From: Marinomonas arctica
Lineage (GTDB): Bacteria > Pseudomonadota > Gammaproteobacteria > Pseudomonadales > Marinomonadaceae
Reading direction: 5' to 3'
Length of the DNA stretch: 64,000 nucleotides
Assembly (NCBI RefSeq): GCF_003259225.1
Contig: NZ_QHJF01000005.1
Span: 186,001 to 250,000 of the forward strand
Every line of letters starts with the position of its first letter. The first letter of the stretch is position 1. The notes under the pieces are model-generated. The model had not been told where the DNA came from. It worked only from the letters and a program-made list of their open reading frames with translations, and made no database searches. Position numbers and translations under genes: made by a program. Positions 53,995-64,000 of this stretch are shown here, piece after piece.

Positions 53995-54978
53995 ATGTCA
54001 CTTTCCTCGCTAAACAACGCACATCATGAAAACCAACACGATATGGTCAATGCGCTTTTATCTGGTGTTCGTCTTAAGGGACTTGAATACAGACGAGTCG
54101 ACATTTCCGCGCCATTTGGTCTACGATTCGGAGAAGGTGCTGATAAGCAACTGGCGTACTTTCATTTTATCGGTCAAGGTTCTGCCTTTTTGCGCACCCG
54201 AAATGGCACGGTGCAACAACTTGCCTGTGGCGATGCGGTGTTAATTCCTTGTGCTGGAGTCCATGATCTTTACAGCGAAGACCATGTCTCGTTAGTCAGT
54301 ATTGATGCTTTTGAAAAAGTTCCGTTATGTGACTCCACCGCAGAAATCAGCGCTTGTGACCTTAAAGTCTGCCGCTCAAGAGATAACTTCATTTTCAGCT
54401 GCGCCATGGAGTTTGATTTGGGTTGGCTGCACCCGCTGGCACACTTAAAGCCAGAGGTGATGCATATTGAAACCGTGCCCAATCACGACCCACAAATCCC
54501 CATCCTTCTTGATGTCATGACAAAAGAACTCATGGCTAAGCGGCCTGGCTACGGGGTGATATTGACTCGACTTGCCGATGTTGTCGCGGCGGCTATATTG
54601 CGTCGTTGGGTAGAAACTGGCTGCAATGTCTGTGGCTGGGTCGAGGCAATGCGTGACCCCAAGTTAGCGCAAGTCTTATCCGCTCTGCATCGTGACCCCG
54701 GAAGACAGTGGTCCGTTGCAGATATGGCCATCGAGATGGGGGTTTCTCGATCCGTGTTTGCTGAGCGATTTACAGAGTTAACTCAATATACGCCCCAGCA
54801 ATACCTTGGTAACTTACGCATGCGCCTTGCCAGCCAATGGATCAGCCATGACAACCTCTCACTCGATGACATTGCCAATCGACTTGGTTACAGTTCTACG
54901 GCGTCATTTAGCCGAGCCTTCAAACGCATGACTGGGATACCTCCCGGCGCGGTAAGACGTGGTGTGTATCCAGAATAA
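53995..54978 (+). CDS. AraC family regulator with cupin_6-type N terminus
   Basis: A 327-residue regulator. The N-terminal ~190 residues resemble the cupin_6/AraC-binding region (LAYFHFIGQGSAFLRTRNGT, then LACGDAVLIPCAGVHDL). A helical connector (RPGYGVILTRLADVVAAAIL) precedes the C-terminal double HTH (VADMAIEMGVSRSVFAERFT and LDDIANRLGYSSTASFSRAF). This architecture is usually found beside MFS exporters or oxidoreductases, and here it is divergent from an MFS gene. Confidence 0.92.
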   Translation: MSLSSLNNAHHENQHDMVNALLSGVRLKGLEYRRVDISAPFGLRFGEGADKQLAYFHFIGQGSAFLRTRNGTVQQLACGDAVLIPCAGVHDLYSEDHVSLVSIDAFEKVPLCDSTAEISACDLKVCRSRDNFIFSCAMEFDLGWLHPLAHLKPEVMHIETVPNHDPQIPILLDVMTKELMAKRPGYGVILTRLADVVAAAILRRWVETGCNVCGWVEAMRDPKLAQVLSALHRDPGRQWSVADMAIEMGVSRSVFAERFTELTQYTPQQYLGNLRMRLASQWISHDNLSLDDIANRLGYSSTASFSRAFKRMTGIPPGAVRRGVYPE

Positions 54979-55150
54979 AACACATCCTCAGAAGGTTACT
55001 GGCCTCTTTCTTAAGCTGTATAACGTCTTACAAACGAATCGACCATCCTGCTAAAAATGCACATTAGTGTGGATGATACAAGCTTAGATAGAGTTGATCA
55101 TAAACGACTGGTAGAATGGCTGAGTCTCATTTTTCACAAGGCTTAAATGC

Positions 55151-56215
55151 ATGACTAGATTCATAAAGTACCGTTTCAACCACATCTCTTTAGGAGGAAT
55201 TAGCGCCTTACTAATGGCAGCATTGCTAACGGGATGCAGTGAACCACCCAAAATAGAAAGCATTGAAGGCTATGCACAAGGTACAACGTACCAGATTCTA
55301 TTCTGGGCAGAGGATGCCACCCCTGTCAGCGAGGTACAAACTGAATTCGATATTACCCTTGCGCAGATTGATAAAGAGCTCTCCACCTATCGTCCCGATT
55401 CCTACATTTCTGAATTTAATGCCAATCCCTCTCTGGCATGGCAACCCGCTTCTCAGGATTTTATTGACCTAATCAAGATATCTAAAGACATTCACCATCG
55501 CTCGGCGGGGTGTTATGACCCAACCGTTGGCCCACTGTTTGACTTATGGGGCTTTAAAAAAGCAACGCTTCACGTTCCAACAAACGAAGAACTGGCCATG
55601 GTCAAAGCAGAGTTGGGTATAGATAAAATTGAAGTAGACGATAAAAACAAGCGTATTCGTAAAACTCGGCCATTTTTACAACTTGATTTTTCCTCCATGG
55701 GCGAAGGCTATACCATTGGCAAGCTGAGCGAAATACTCGAATCAAAAGGTTTTCAGAATTACATGGTGCAATTTGGTGGTGATATGAAAGTCAAAGGTCA
55801 CAAACCAAATGGTGATGAATGGCGCATCGCCATTCAGCAACCCATTCCATCAAAAGATGGCCTGCCTAAAATCCATAAAATCATGACAGTCACCAACTAC
55901 CAAGGCATTACACTGGATACCTCTGGGACTTACAATCGCCACTTTGACGATAACGGCGTGGAGTACTCTCATATTATTAATCCAAGCACAGGTAAACCAA
56001 TCAAGCATGACCTTGTCTCGGCGTCTGTCTTTGGAACCGATGGAAGAGTCAGCGACGCATGGGCAACGGCCATGTTATGTCTTGGTTTTGATGAAGGCGC
56101 TAAAATCGCCAAAAACGAAAACTTAGAAGTTTTCTTCATCGAAAGAAAACAAGAGAAATTAATCGATTCCAGCAGCACGGCTATGCTAAAAACCAACAAA
56201 GTTGAATTTGATTAA
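55151..56215 (+). CDS. apbE: FAD:protein FMN transferase, ApbE family lipoprotein
   Basis: A 354-residue periplasmic flavin transferase. The lipoprotein signal ends at LLTGC. Family motifs: YAQGTTYQILFW, RSAGCYDPTVGPLFDLWGF, DFSSMGEGYTIGKL, VQFGGDMKVKGH, TSGTYNRHF, SHIINPSTGKP and DAWATAMLCLG, including the Mg2+-binding residues. ApbE attaches FMN to Thr/Ser of NqrB/C, RnfG and related proteins. No nqr, rnf or FMN-acceptor gene lies nearby, so its client is elsewhere or unusual. Ends in a long stem-loop. Confidence 0.95.
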   Translation: MTRFIKYRFNHISLGGISALLMAALLTGCSEPPKIESIEGYAQGTTYQILFWAEDATPVSEVQTEFDITLAQIDKELSTYRPDSYISEFNANPSLAWQPASQDFIDLIKISKDIHHRSAGCYDPTVGPLFDLWGFKKATLHVPTNEELAMVKAELGIDKIEVDDKNKRIRKTRPFLQLDFSSMGEGYTIGKLSEILESKGFQNYMVQFGGDMKVKGHKPNGDEWRIAIQQPIPSKDGLPKIHKIMTVTNYQGITLDTSGTYNRHFDDNGVEYSHIINPSTGKPIKHDLVSASVFGTDGRVSDAWATAMLCLGFDEGAKIAKNENLEVFFIERKQEKLIDSSSTAMLKTNKVEFD

Positions 56216-56222
56216 TACCATT

Positions 56223-56260
56223 GCCCTCCCAGTAGTACATGGCTCAACTATTGGGAGGGC
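56223..56260 (+). terminator. Stem-loop after apbE
   Basis: GCCCTCCCAGTAGT / ACTATTGGGAGGGC, a 14-bp stem with one G-T pair and a 10-nt loop. No T-run, so termination may be Rho-assisted. Confidence 0.6.
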
Positions 56261-56333
56261 TTCGAAACACCCAATACCAAGACACTCAGGTCAGGAAGGT
56301 ATTGAGGCATTCAAAAATTAACAACTCGCTAGG

Positions 56334-57509
56334 CTAAAGTGTGCTTTTCAGCCCAAGCTCTAAACCACGCACTTCTGCCAAACCTTTCATTCGACCCAGT
56401 TTTGAGTAACCCGGTTTTGAATTCTTTTCTAGGTCGTTAAGGATTTGATGGCCGTGGTCTGGTCGCATTGGGATCAGGCTCGGAGCGTTGTTATCGTGTC
56501 GCTTTTTCTCTTCGACAAGAAGCGCACGCACTACGCCGACCATGTCTACGTCGCCACCAAGGTGTGACGCTTCATGGAAGCTGCCTGCGACTTCTTCACG
56601 CTTGGTAGAACGCAAGTGAGTAAAGAAGATGCGCGATCCAAAACGCTGCACCATATCCACCAAGTCGTTGTCTGCACGTACGCCGTAAGACCCAGTACAT
56701 AAGGTAATGCCATTCGCAGGACTCGGCACTGACGTCACCAACCATTCGATGTCGTCTTTCACAGACACCACGCGTGGTAGGCCAAGAATCGGGCGTGGTG
56801 GATCATCTGGGTGAATCGCCAAACGCAAGCCACCTTGTTCCGCTGCAGGCACAATTTCTTCTAAGAAAAGTTTTAAATGCTCGCGCAACTTGTTCTTGTC
56901 GATGCCATCGTACTCGTCCAATTTTTCGCGGAACTGCTCTAGCGTGTAGCTTTCTTCTGAGCCAGGAAGACCAGCGATGATATTCGCAACTAAACGGTCT
57001 TTATCTTCAGTCTTTAGGTTCTCTAAGAAGGTTTTCGCTTGCGCTTTTTCTTCGTCATTGTATTCAGATTCTGCGCCTTTGCGCTCTAGAATGTACAATT
57101 CAAACGCAGCAAAAGCGGTTTGATCAAAACGCAACGCGCGGGAACCATCTGGTAATTCGTAATCCAAATCGGTACGAGTCCAATCCAGTACAGGCATAAA
57201 GTTATAGCATACGGTGTCGATGCCACATTCAGCTAAATTCAGCAAAGTTTGCTTGTAGTTTTGAATGTACTCTTGGTAATTACCGGTACGCTTTTTAATG
57301 TCCTCATGGACGGGGACACTTTCCACGACAGACCAACGCAGTGAATGAGCCTCTATCATGGCTTTGCGCGCTTTAATCGCTTCCACAGGCCAGACTTCGC
57401 CATTGGGGATTTCATGTAAAGCCGTGACGACACCCGTTGCCCCAGTTTGACGAATATCCGTCAAGGTTGTTTCGTCGTTTGGTCCAAACCAACGCCAAGT
57501 ATGTTCCAT
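56334..57509 (-). CDS. uxuA: Mannonate dehydratase
   Basis: A 391-residue Fe/Mn enzyme that converts D-mannonate to 2-keto-3-deoxygluconate. I use the ATG at 57509 ([20 protein letters not shown]), which follows GGAGG and matches the family start; a longer frame overlaps uxuB. Features include [39 protein letters not shown] (metal ligands), [13 protein letters not shown] and [10 protein letters not shown]. Length agrees with E. coli UxuA (394). It begins 1 bp after uxuB and is the last gene of the hexuronate operon. Confidence 0.96.
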   Translation of the reverse strand: MEHTWRWFGPNDETTLTDIRQTGATGVVTALHEIPNGEVWPVEAIKARKAMIEAHSLRWSVVESVPVHEDIKKRTGNYQEYIQNYKQTLLNLAECGIDTVCYNFMPVLDWTRTDLDYELPDGSRALRFDQTAFAAFELYILERKGAESEYNDEEKAQAKTFLENLKTEDKDRLVANIIAGLPGSEESYTLEQFREKLDEYDGIDKNKLREHLKLFLEEIVPAAEQGGLRLAIHPDDPPRPILGLPRVVSVKDDIEWLVTSVPSPANGITLCTGSYGVRADNDLVDMVQRFGSRIFFTHLRSTKREEVAGSFHEASHLGGDVDMVGVVRALLVEEKKRHDNNAPSLIPMRPDHGHQILNDLEKNSKPGYSKLGRMKGLAEVRGLELGLKSTL

Positions 57510-57510
57510 T

Positions 57511-59004
57511 TTATCCTCCGAAATTCGCAGTGTTGTTATTGGACAGTCTGTTGTTGAATGACAGACAATCCGTAACACCGCTTGAAATAATTGTTTGATA
57601 AGCATTCAGCACAGCACGAGAAAACATCTCGCTTTGACTGAGTGTGGTTGAAAAAATATCGTTCAGTTTTAGTGCTTCGCGCACCAAGCTTTCAGGGTCA
57701 GCACAACGACCATGAAGCTCACTTAATGTCTGTGCCATTGGGTCGTCGACCTTGTATTGATTGCCTTCAAGGTCTTCACCGCGCACATAAAATAGCCATG
57801 CCGCGACACCTAACGCCGTTGCATTTAGATCGCCCTGTTTTACATCGTTGGCCAAACGCTCTTCCGCACCATTTAACCAGCGCTGGGGAATTTTCTGTGA
57901 TCCATCCATCGCTATTTGTGACAACTGATGCTGCAGGCTGTCATTGGCAAAACGGCTCACTAAACTGTCGATATAGGTTTGAACTTGTACTTCTTGCGGT
58001 AAATCCAAAGTTGGTGCGGCTTCAAAGCCCATATAGTGACGAATCAAGCTGGCGAACTTTTCATCCGCAACCGCTTGAGCCACGGTTTTGTATTTAGCCG
58101 CTAACCCAACATAAGCAAGCAAAGAGTGACTGCCGTTTAACAAGCGCAGTTTCATGGTTTCAAACGGGTGAACGTCTTTCACCATTTGCACGCCGTCATG
58201 CTCCCAATCTGGGCGACCTTGCGGAAAGTTGTCTTCTACTACCCATTGACTAAAGGCTTCACACATCACAGCATTTTGATCGTGACAATCAAGTTCCTTC
58301 TGCAATCGCTCGCGTGAAGCATCCGACATGGCTGGCACTATTCTGTCCACCATGGAACTTGGGAAAGCCACATTGTCTTCAATCCATTTAGCAAACTCGG
58401 CGGAGCGATGTGCTGCCAACTCACAGACCACTCGACGCGTTAAACTGCCGTTATTCGGCATGTTGTCACAGGACAAAATGGTGAACGGCGGTAAACCAGA
58501 TTCTTTTCTGCGATACAAGGCTTCCACCAAGATCCCTGGTGCCGTTTTTGGTGACGCGGGGGTCTGAATATCGTGCTGAATACTTGGGTCATCCTGACGC
58601 AATGTTTTGTCCGCTGGTGCTAAGTAGTAGCCTTTTTCAGTCACGGTGAGCGTGACTATCTTAGTCTTTGGCGACACTAGCTTTTCAAATAAAGGCTCTT
58701 TATCGGTGCCAGCAAACAAAGCATCACGAATAGCATTAATTTCACGCAATTCGACATTCTGGCTGTCTTGATATTCCGCAATATGGTAGCGGCAGCCATT
58801 GGCTTTAAGCTCGTCAACCAGTTGGCTATTCGAGCGAATATTCACGGCACAAATGCCCCAATCTCCACCCTGATTTCGGTTGAGATTTTTTTCTATATAA
58901 ACGGCTTGATGCGCACGGTGAAAAGCGCCTAAGCCAATATGAACAATGCCCACATCGACCTTTTCAGGTTCGTATAAACTGTTTGTTGTTTTTATGCTAA
59001 TCAT
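57511..59004 (-). CDS. uxuB: D-mannonate oxidoreductase (fructuronate reductase)
   Basis: A 497-residue member of the polyol-specific long-chain dehydrogenase family, which reduces fructuronate to mannonate with NADH. The N-terminal Rossmann start [20 protein letters not shown] and the signature [15 protein letters not shown] are present. The catalytic Lys lies in the downstream [20 protein letters not shown] block. The uxuA ribosome binding site sits in its last codons, so the two are coupled. Confidence 0.95.
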   Translation of the reverse strand: MISIKTTNSLYEPEKVDVGIVHIGLGAFHRAHQAVYIEKNLNRNQGGDWGICAVNIRSNSQLVDELKANGCRYHIAEYQDSQNVELREINAIRDALFAGTDKEPLFEKLVSPKTKIVTLTVTEKGYYLAPADKTLRQDDPSIQHDIQTPASPKTAPGILVEALYRRKESGLPPFTILSCDNMPNNGSLTRRVVCELAAHRSAEFAKWIEDNVAFPSSMVDRIVPAMSDASRERLQKELDCHDQNAVMCEAFSQWVVEDNFPQGRPDWEHDGVQMVKDVHPFETMKLRLLNGSHSLLAYVGLAAKYKTVAQAVADEKFASLIRHYMGFEAAPTLDLPQEVQVQTYIDSLVSRFANDSLQHQLSQIAMDGSQKIPQRWLNGAEERLANDVKQGDLNATALGVAAWLFYVRGEDLEGNQYKVDDPMAQTLSELHGRCADPESLVREALKLNDIFSTTLSQSEMFSRAVLNAYQTIISSGVTDCLSFNNRLSNNNTANFGG

Positions 59005-59030
59005 GATGATTCCTTATGTTTAAAAACGTC

Positions 59031-60437
59031 TTAAAATCCAAAGTATTTCTTAGCGTTTTCTGAACAAATGCCTTTCACCATATCGCCCAATAGCACCATG
59101 TCTGCTGGCGCTTCGCCCCGTTCTACCCAGCCACCTATCATCTCGCACAACAAGCGGCGGAAATACTCATGGCGGGTATAAGATAAAAAGCTACGAGAGT
59201 CCGTCAGCATGCCCACAAACTGGCTCAATAAACCCATTTGCGCCACGCTAGTCAGTTGACGTTGCATACCATCGAGTTGATCGTTGAACCACCAGCCAGA
59301 ACCGAATTGCACCTTGCCAGCCACACCACCACCTTGGAAGTTACCCGCCATGGTCGCCAACATTTCGTTATGCATTGGGTTTAAGCAGTACAGGATGGTT
59401 TTGGGTAATTCATCAGTTTGGTCTAAAGCATCCAAGAAACCCGACAAAGGTTCCGCAAAGGCACGATCATCCATGGAGTCAAAACCGGAATCCCCACCAA
59501 TCAGTTTAAACATTCTGGAAGCGTTATTACGGCGCGCGCCAATATGCAGCTGCATTACCCAACCTTTTTTGGCGTATTGCTTGCCTAACCACACTTGAAC
59601 CGCACTGGAAAATTGCGCGATCTCCTGCTCGGTTAACGGCTGCTCATTTATTCGTTTCGTTAGAATGGCATCTAAGTCAGCTTCGCTTGGTTCATTGGCA
59701 AAGCGCATGATTTCAATGCCGTGGTCAGCACTGCGGCAGCCATGTGCATCGAATACCTCGAGACGTTGCGCCAAAGCATCAATCAGGTCACTAAAGCGCA
59801 CGATGTTTTTATCTGCCGCTTTACCAAGTTTATGCAAGTAATCTTTGAAGCCAACATGGTCGACTTTAAAAGCACGATCAGGGCGCCAACTTGGCGTAAC
59901 AGCAATGTCGAAGCTGCTGTCATTGGCAATGAACTTGTGATGTTCGAGGCTATCGGCAGGGTCGTCTGTGGTACCAACCATTTTCACCTTCATTTGCTGC
60001 ATGATGCCGCGGGCGGAAAACTCAGGTTGCTGCAACATTTCATTGCATTGCTCCCAAATGGCATCGGCCGTTTTAGGCGAAAACAGCACATCCGTAATGC
60101 CAAAAGGACGACGCAGTTCTAAATGCGTCCAATGGTAAATTGGGTTACCAATACACTGAGGTACGGTTTTCGACCAGGCTTGGTATTTTTCCTTGAAGCT
60201 CGCATTGCCCGTTACTAAACGCTCTTCAATACCAGCGGCACGCATGGCGCGCCACTTGTAATGATCGCCTTCTAGCCAAATTTCACCTAGGTCGGTAAAA
60301 CGGCGATTCTCAGCGATTTCTTGCGGGTTCAAATGGCAATGGTAGTCATAAATTGGCTGATCAGCGGCGTATTCATGATATAAGCGCTTTGCCGTTTCTG
60401 TGGTCAGCAAAAAATCTTCTGTCATAAAGTTTTTCAT
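59031..60437 (-). CDS. uxaC: Glucuronate isomerase
   Basis: A 468-residue enzyme of the amidohydrolase-fold UxaC family. It isomerises glucuronate to fructuronate and galacturonate to tagaturonate. The metal-binding start [16 protein letters not shown] (about residues 30-45) and the terminal [16 protein letters not shown] are canonical, and the length matches E. coli (470). A second ATG four codons in (MTEDFLL) is also possible. Followed by uxuB, giving the full route to 2-keto-3-deoxygluconate. Confidence 0.96.
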   Translation of the reverse strand: MKNFMTEDFLLTTETAKRLYHEYAADQPIYDYHCHLNPQEIAENRRFTDLGEIWLEGDHYKWRAMRAAGIEERLVTGNASFKEKYQAWSKTVPQCIGNPIYHWTHLELRRPFGITDVLFSPKTADAIWEQCNEMLQQPEFSARGIMQQMKVKMVGTTDDPADSLEHHKFIANDSSFDIAVTPSWRPDRAFKVDHVGFKDYLHKLGKAADKNIVRFSDLIDALAQRLEVFDAHGCRSADHGIEIMRFANEPSEADLDAILTKRINEQPLTEQEIAQFSSAVQVWLGKQYAKKGWVMQLHIGARRNNASRMFKLIGGDSGFDSMDDRAFAEPLSGFLDALDQTDELPKTILYCLNPMHNEMLATMAGNFQGGGVAGKVQFGSGWWFNDQLDGMQRQLTSVAQMGLLSQFVGMLTDSRSFLSYTRHEYFRRLLCEMIGGWVERGEAPADMVLLGDMVKGICSENAKKYFGF

Positions 60438-60451
60438 ATCATTCCCTCGGC

Positions 60452-62851
60452 TTATATAAGGCTACTAAGAGCGACAGCTTGAGAACGCTCAACTCGCTTA
60501 CCATTGACATAGAAAGGACGTTGCTCGTTTCCAGGTAAGACAAAGCTCACCTCTTTATAAGCCGGCTGCCATTCCCCTTCTCGTGAAATATTGAGATCAA
60601 TACGCTCAAGACCGGATGTCAACGTCATGTTCAGCAGCAGATACTTGCCATCTAAATAGCCCGTCGACAGTCCATCGTCATCAAACACAGATAAGTCACG
60701 CTGCCCTGTTCCTTTGAATGGGAAAACCAGGAACTGACGCTGGGTGTCTTTTTCGGCGTCCACGTGAGCGATGCGATTACTGGTTGTAATCACACTGCCA
60801 GCACGAGCAAGCAAAGGAATCTCCTCTAGCGCGGCTGGCAAGGTGATGTTTTGTCCACCAGCGTACCAAGTCTTACGGTGGAAGTCGTACCAACCGTCAC
60901 CATTGTCAGGCAAATACACAGGGCGAACTCGTTGACCTTGCTCTACCACAGACGCCACTAACAGGTCTTTACCCAACAAGAAGTCATCACACTCGTCGTA
61001 AGTACGCGCATCGGCTTCATGGTCTAAGAAAGTTGGACGAAGCATAGGCTCGTGATCTTTATGGGCCTGCCAAAGTAGATCGTACAAATATGGCAGCAAG
61101 CGGTATCGTAGCGTCATCGCTTCTCGAATAATCGGTGTCACTTCTGGGTACATCCAAGGTTCGTTTACCGTTTTATCGTCGTTCCAAGAATGGATGGTAA
61201 AACGAGGATGCATGACACCATTTTGAACCCAACGCACAAACAATTCTGGATCTGGACGATCCCCTGAGAAACCACCCACATCATGACCTAGGTTGTACAA
61301 ACCGGAAAGGCTCATACCAACCCCCATGCGCGTGTTGTAACGCAAGGTTTGCCAGTTAGTGCGGTTATCACCACTCCATGTTTGTACGTAGCGCTGCATA
61401 CCTGGGCAACCAGAACGAGAGATCAAATAAGGTCGCAAGTTCGGTGCGAATTCGGTTTGCGCTTCGTAGGAAGCTCGCATCATTAGTAGAGGCTGAAGTG
61501 GACGAATCAGCTTAATCGGCGTCGGCTTACCAAAGCCAACACAGCGCGCATTACTGTCCCACACTTCGTATTCGTTGTTGTCATTCCAAGTGGAGTCGAT
61601 GCCCTTTTCAAGCAATTGCTCGGTGACATTCTTTTTCCACCATTGGATGGTATTTGGGTTGGTAAAATCCAAATGTGAACCAGAATCATCCCAAAACTGA
61701 GAAGACTCAGGTGCGTCGAATTCAGAGTCTTGAATGAATAAATTTTGCGACGCGACCTCTTCAAAGCGAGGGTGGTCTTGTAACAAACAAGGCTTGATAT
61801 TGGCCGCTAATTTAAGACCAGCCTGATGAAAATCTGCACTCAATTTCAGTGGATTTGGCACCTTACTGGTGTTCCAGTTAAAGACATAACGCTTGTTACC
61901 AATCGAGGTATAACCAGACGAAAGCTGGAAAGAATCGCAAGGCATGCTGTGATTGTCACAATGCTTAATAAAGTCACCGAGCTGCTCTTGAGCATTCTCG
62001 GCATCCGTATAAAGCATGGTAGAACCGCTGTAGCCAAGGCTCCATTTCGGCCCAAAGATGGTTCGGCCCGTTAAGTTCACGTAGGTTTTAGTCACATCAA
62101 CGACTTTTTCACCGTACATGAAATAGAAATCCAGATCCCCTTCGTCAGCGTGGTAACTGCGGTAATAACCATGATAGTTATCCAGCTCGTTACCCAAATC
62201 AAACCAACTGGTTGACAAGTTATCGTAGAAAATCCCGAAACTCACTTGCTCCGTTTTGGTGATGTAAAAAGGAATGTGCTTATACAGTGGATCGGTGTGT
62301 TTGGCATCGTAACCCATGGCATCGATATTACGCATCTGATAGCGCGAGCCGTGACGATTCAGGTCACCGGTTTTTTCTCCCAATCCGTAATACTTTTCAG
62401 ACAAATCACGGGCCATATAATGGTGAATGTCGTTACTTTGCACACCCAACATATAAGCGCCACTGTGACGGTCTGCGGCAAGATAATGCCAATTGCCAGC
62501 CGCGTCAGCGTATTCCCATGTTAACTTCAATGGTTTCGATAAGGTCACACGCAGTGATGCAGTGGCAATGCTGAGCTGGTTATCCTGTTCTGTGACGTTG
62601 AATTCTGGACAAGAAAAGCCTTCCGTACTCATACGATCGCGGCCTTGCCAGCTCATTTCACTGCCATTTAGACTGTCATTTGGGGAAACACACCAGCTGT
62701 TTTCGAGTTGTAGCTTACCGTTCTTTTTCAGTAATACACGAATCACGTTGGATTCTAAAACGAAAAAATGCAAAACATGACGGCCATCGCATTCAATGTC
62801 CACACGGTTATTTTCAGCGCCAAGAAGCTTCCAATTATTAATCGGCTTCAT
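60452..62851 (-). CDS. Glycoside hydrolase family 31 (alpha-glycosidase)
   Basis: A 799-residue GH31 enzyme: an N-terminal beta-sandwich (~1-230), the catalytic barrel with the nucleophile in [16 protein letters not shown] and the acid/base in [13 protein letters not shown], then beta-rich C-terminal domains. No signal peptide, so it acts in the cytoplasm on imported oligosaccharides. [20 protein letters not shown] is the family's substrate-loop motif. Close GH31 relatives are alpha-glucosidases and alpha-xylosidases; in an operon with uxaC/uxuB/uxuA it may release sugar next to a uronic acid. Confidence 0.9.
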   Translation of the reverse strand: MKPINNWKLLGAENNRVDIECDGRHVLHFFVLESNVIRVLLKKNGKLQLENSWCVSPNDSLNGSEMSWQGRDRMSTEGFSCPEFNVTEQDNQLSIATASLRVTLSKPLKLTWEYADAAGNWHYLAADRHSGAYMLGVQSNDIHHYMARDLSEKYYGLGEKTGDLNRHGSRYQMRNIDAMGYDAKHTDPLYKHIPFYITKTEQVSFGIFYDNLSTSWFDLGNELDNYHGYYRSYHADEGDLDFYFMYGEKVVDVTKTYVNLTGRTIFGPKWSLGYSGSTMLYTDAENAQEQLGDFIKHCDNHSMPCDSFQLSSGYTSIGNKRYVFNWNTSKVPNPLKLSADFHQAGLKLAANIKPCLLQDHPRFEEVASQNLFIQDSEFDAPESSQFWDDSGSHLDFTNPNTIQWWKKNVTEQLLEKGIDSTWNDNNEYEVWDSNARCVGFGKPTPIKLIRPLQPLLMMRASYEAQTEFAPNLRPYLISRSGCPGMQRYVQTWSGDNRTNWQTLRYNTRMGVGMSLSGLYNLGHDVGGFSGDRPDPELFVRWVQNGVMHPRFTIHSWNDDKTVNEPWMYPEVTPIIREAMTLRYRLLPYLYDLLWQAHKDHEPMLRPTFLDHEADARTYDECDDFLLGKDLLVASVVEQGQRVRPVYLPDNGDGWYDFHRKTWYAGGQNITLPAALEEIPLLARAGSVITTSNRIAHVDAEKDTQRQFLVFPFKGTGQRDLSVFDDDGLSTGYLDGKYLLLNMTLTSGLERIDLNISREGEWQPAYKEVSFVLPGNEQRPFYVNGKRVERSQAVALSSLI

Positions 62852-62895
62852 AAAAATCTATCTCCAAACATCGTTAAAATCTGCAAGCTTCTAAA

Positions 62896-64000
62896 CTAGT
62901 ATCCAAGCAAAAGAGAAGGTAAAAACAGGCTAATTTCTGGAATGAAAGTCACCGCCAACAACGCCACTATTAACAAACCAAAGATAGGCAATAATGGCTT
63001 AATCACTTGGTCAATTTTGACACCACTTACCGAGCAGCCAACAAACAGCGCACTGCCTACAGGTGGTGTACAAATACCAATACATAGGTTAAATGTAAGA
63101 ATGATGCCGAAGTGAACAGGATCGACACCCAGTTCTAGGGCAATGGGTAGAAAAATAGGTGTAAAAATTAACAACGCTGGCGTCATATCCATGAAAATAC
63201 CGACAATCAGCAAAATTAAGTTAATGATTAACAAAATAATGATTGGGTTATCTGACAGAGCCAATAACGCATCGCTTACAGCATAAGGAATATCCGCGTT
63301 AGCCATCGCCCAGGCCATGGCCATGGATGCGCCAATTAACAACATGATCATCGCGGCCGTCATGACCGAACCAAGAATGATATTCGGCATATCTCGCAGG
63401 CTAACTTCACGATAAATCAGCGCCAGTAACAAAGAATAAACAACGGCAATGGCTGAGGCTTCTGTGGCGGTAAAGACACCGCCAATAATCCCCCCCATGA
63501 TGACCACAATCAGTCCCAGACTAGGCAACGCTCTGAAGGTAATTTTACCCGCCTCCCCTAAAGAGACCTTCTCAGACACAGGGTAATTTTTCTTCTTCGC
63601 GACAATGGCAACCGCTAACATGACACAAGCGCCCATTAACAACCCAGGTAAATAGCCACCTAAAAATAACGCGCTGATCGAGGTACCGCCTGAAATAAGA
63701 GAGTAAACAATCAAGGCGTTACTAGGAGGAATCAGCAACCCTGCTGGACTAGAAGTGATGTTAACGGCCGTTGAAAAGACGGGGTCATACCCACTCTTCT
63801 TCTGCAATGGCGCCATAGTGCCGCCCACCGCGGCAGCAGCAGCCACTGCTGAACCAGAAATAGAGCCAAAAAGCATGTTTGCAATAACGTTCACGTGCCC
63901 TAAAGACCCCGGTAAGCGCCCTGCAAGCAACTTGGAAAATTCAATAAGCCGAAGCGCCAGACCTCCGCGGTTCATGATGTTGCCCGCCAAGATAAAAAAT
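62896..64000 (-). CDS. dctM: TRAP transporter large permease DctM, partial
   Basis: At least 368 residues of a DctM-family 12-helix permease; the frame is open to the right edge and its N-terminal ~60 residues lie outside. Signatures: FILAGNIMNRGGLALRLIEF, FGSISGSAVAAAAAVGGTM, TATEASAIAVVYSL, MDMTPALLIFTPIFLPIA and CIGICTPPVGSALFVGCSVS. It imports a carboxylate, probably a hexuronate, given the operon with uxaC, uxuB and uxuA. The DctP and DctQ genes are expected just beyond the window. Confidence 0.93.
   Translation of the reverse strand, partial: FFILAGNIMNRGGLALRLIEFSKLLAGRLPGSLGHVNVIANMLFGSISGSAVAAAAAVGGTMAPLQKKSGYDPVFSTAVNITSSPAGLLIPPSNALIVYSLISGGTSISALFLGGYLPGLLMGACVMLAVAIVAKKKNYPVSEKVSLGEAGKITFRALPSLGLIVVIMGGIIGGVFTATEASAIAVVYSLLLALIYREVSLRDMPNIILGSVMTAAMIMLLIGASMAMAWAMANADIPYAVSDALLALSDNPIIILLIINLILLIVGIFMDMTPALLIFTPIFLPIALELGVDPVHFGIILTFNLCIGICTPPVGSALFVGCSVSGVKIDQVIKPLLPIFGLLIVALLAVTFIPEISLFLPSLLLGY

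Noticed and set aside
57510-57605. Longer start for uxuA
   Set aside because: It overlaps the end of uxuB; the ATG at 57509 follows GGAGG and matches the known N terminus.
1-64000. tRNA or rRNA genes
   Set aside because: No cloverleaf-like segments with T-loop GGTTCGA-type sequence or rRNA signatures were noticed on either strand by eye.

Overview
The window looks like chromosomal DNA of a marine gammaproteobacterium. The gene set (TctABC and TRAP carboxylate uptake, heterotetrameric sarcosine oxidase with PurU, DUF3010, M32 carboxypeptidase, many LysR and AraC regulators paired with exporters) and the moderate G+C suit a Marinomonas-like member of the Oceanospirillales. The genus is inferred from gene content, not tested. 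I saw no rRNA, tRNA or CRISPR array.

Layout. 0-9.7 kb: an AraC regulator; a TctD/TctE two-component system with an extra periplasmic binding protein; the tctCBA tricarboxylate transporter, preceded by CTGTCA repeats and a palindrome; a DMT exporter; a class V aminotransferase. 10-12 kb: DUF3010 protein, LysR regulator and divergent tautomerase. 12.2-17.8 kb: an accessory block bounded by two 51-52 bp direct repeats. It holds a deletion scar joining two broken genes (DMT and SMP-30), an amidohydrolase with its LysR regulator, and an MFS exporter with an AraC regulator that lacks a normal start. 17.8-22.8 kb: a 50-residue protein, RNase Z, an MnhG remnant, and a 1022-residue ammonium-transporter/PAS/GGDEF/EAL fusion.

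22.9-29.3 kb is the most unusual part. An irregular REP-like array lies beside a REP-associated tyrosine transposase whose other side carries the same motif in inverted orientation. Next comes an A+T-rich cassette of three genes: an N6-adenine methyltransferase with an HsdS-like tail, facing away from an Orc/Cdc6-like ATPase that is translationally coupled to a HEPN protein. I read this as a candidate defence or conflict system that I cannot match to a named type.

29.3-45.8 kb: M32 carboxypeptidase, D-lactate dehydrogenase, a lipoprotein esterase with a nonsense codon inside a 15-bp tandem repeat, the soxBDAG-purU operon for sarcosine demethylation, a DinJ/YafQ toxin-antitoxin pair, and small regulatory and metabolic genes. 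45.9-52.5 kb: a LacI-controlled sugar ABC operon with an intracellular glycosidase, marked by two copies of a perfect palindrome. 52.7-56.3 kb: MFS/AraC pair and an orphan ApbE. 56.3-64 kb: a hexuronate operon (TRAP permease, GH31 glycosidase, UxaC, UxuB, UxuA) that runs off the right edge.
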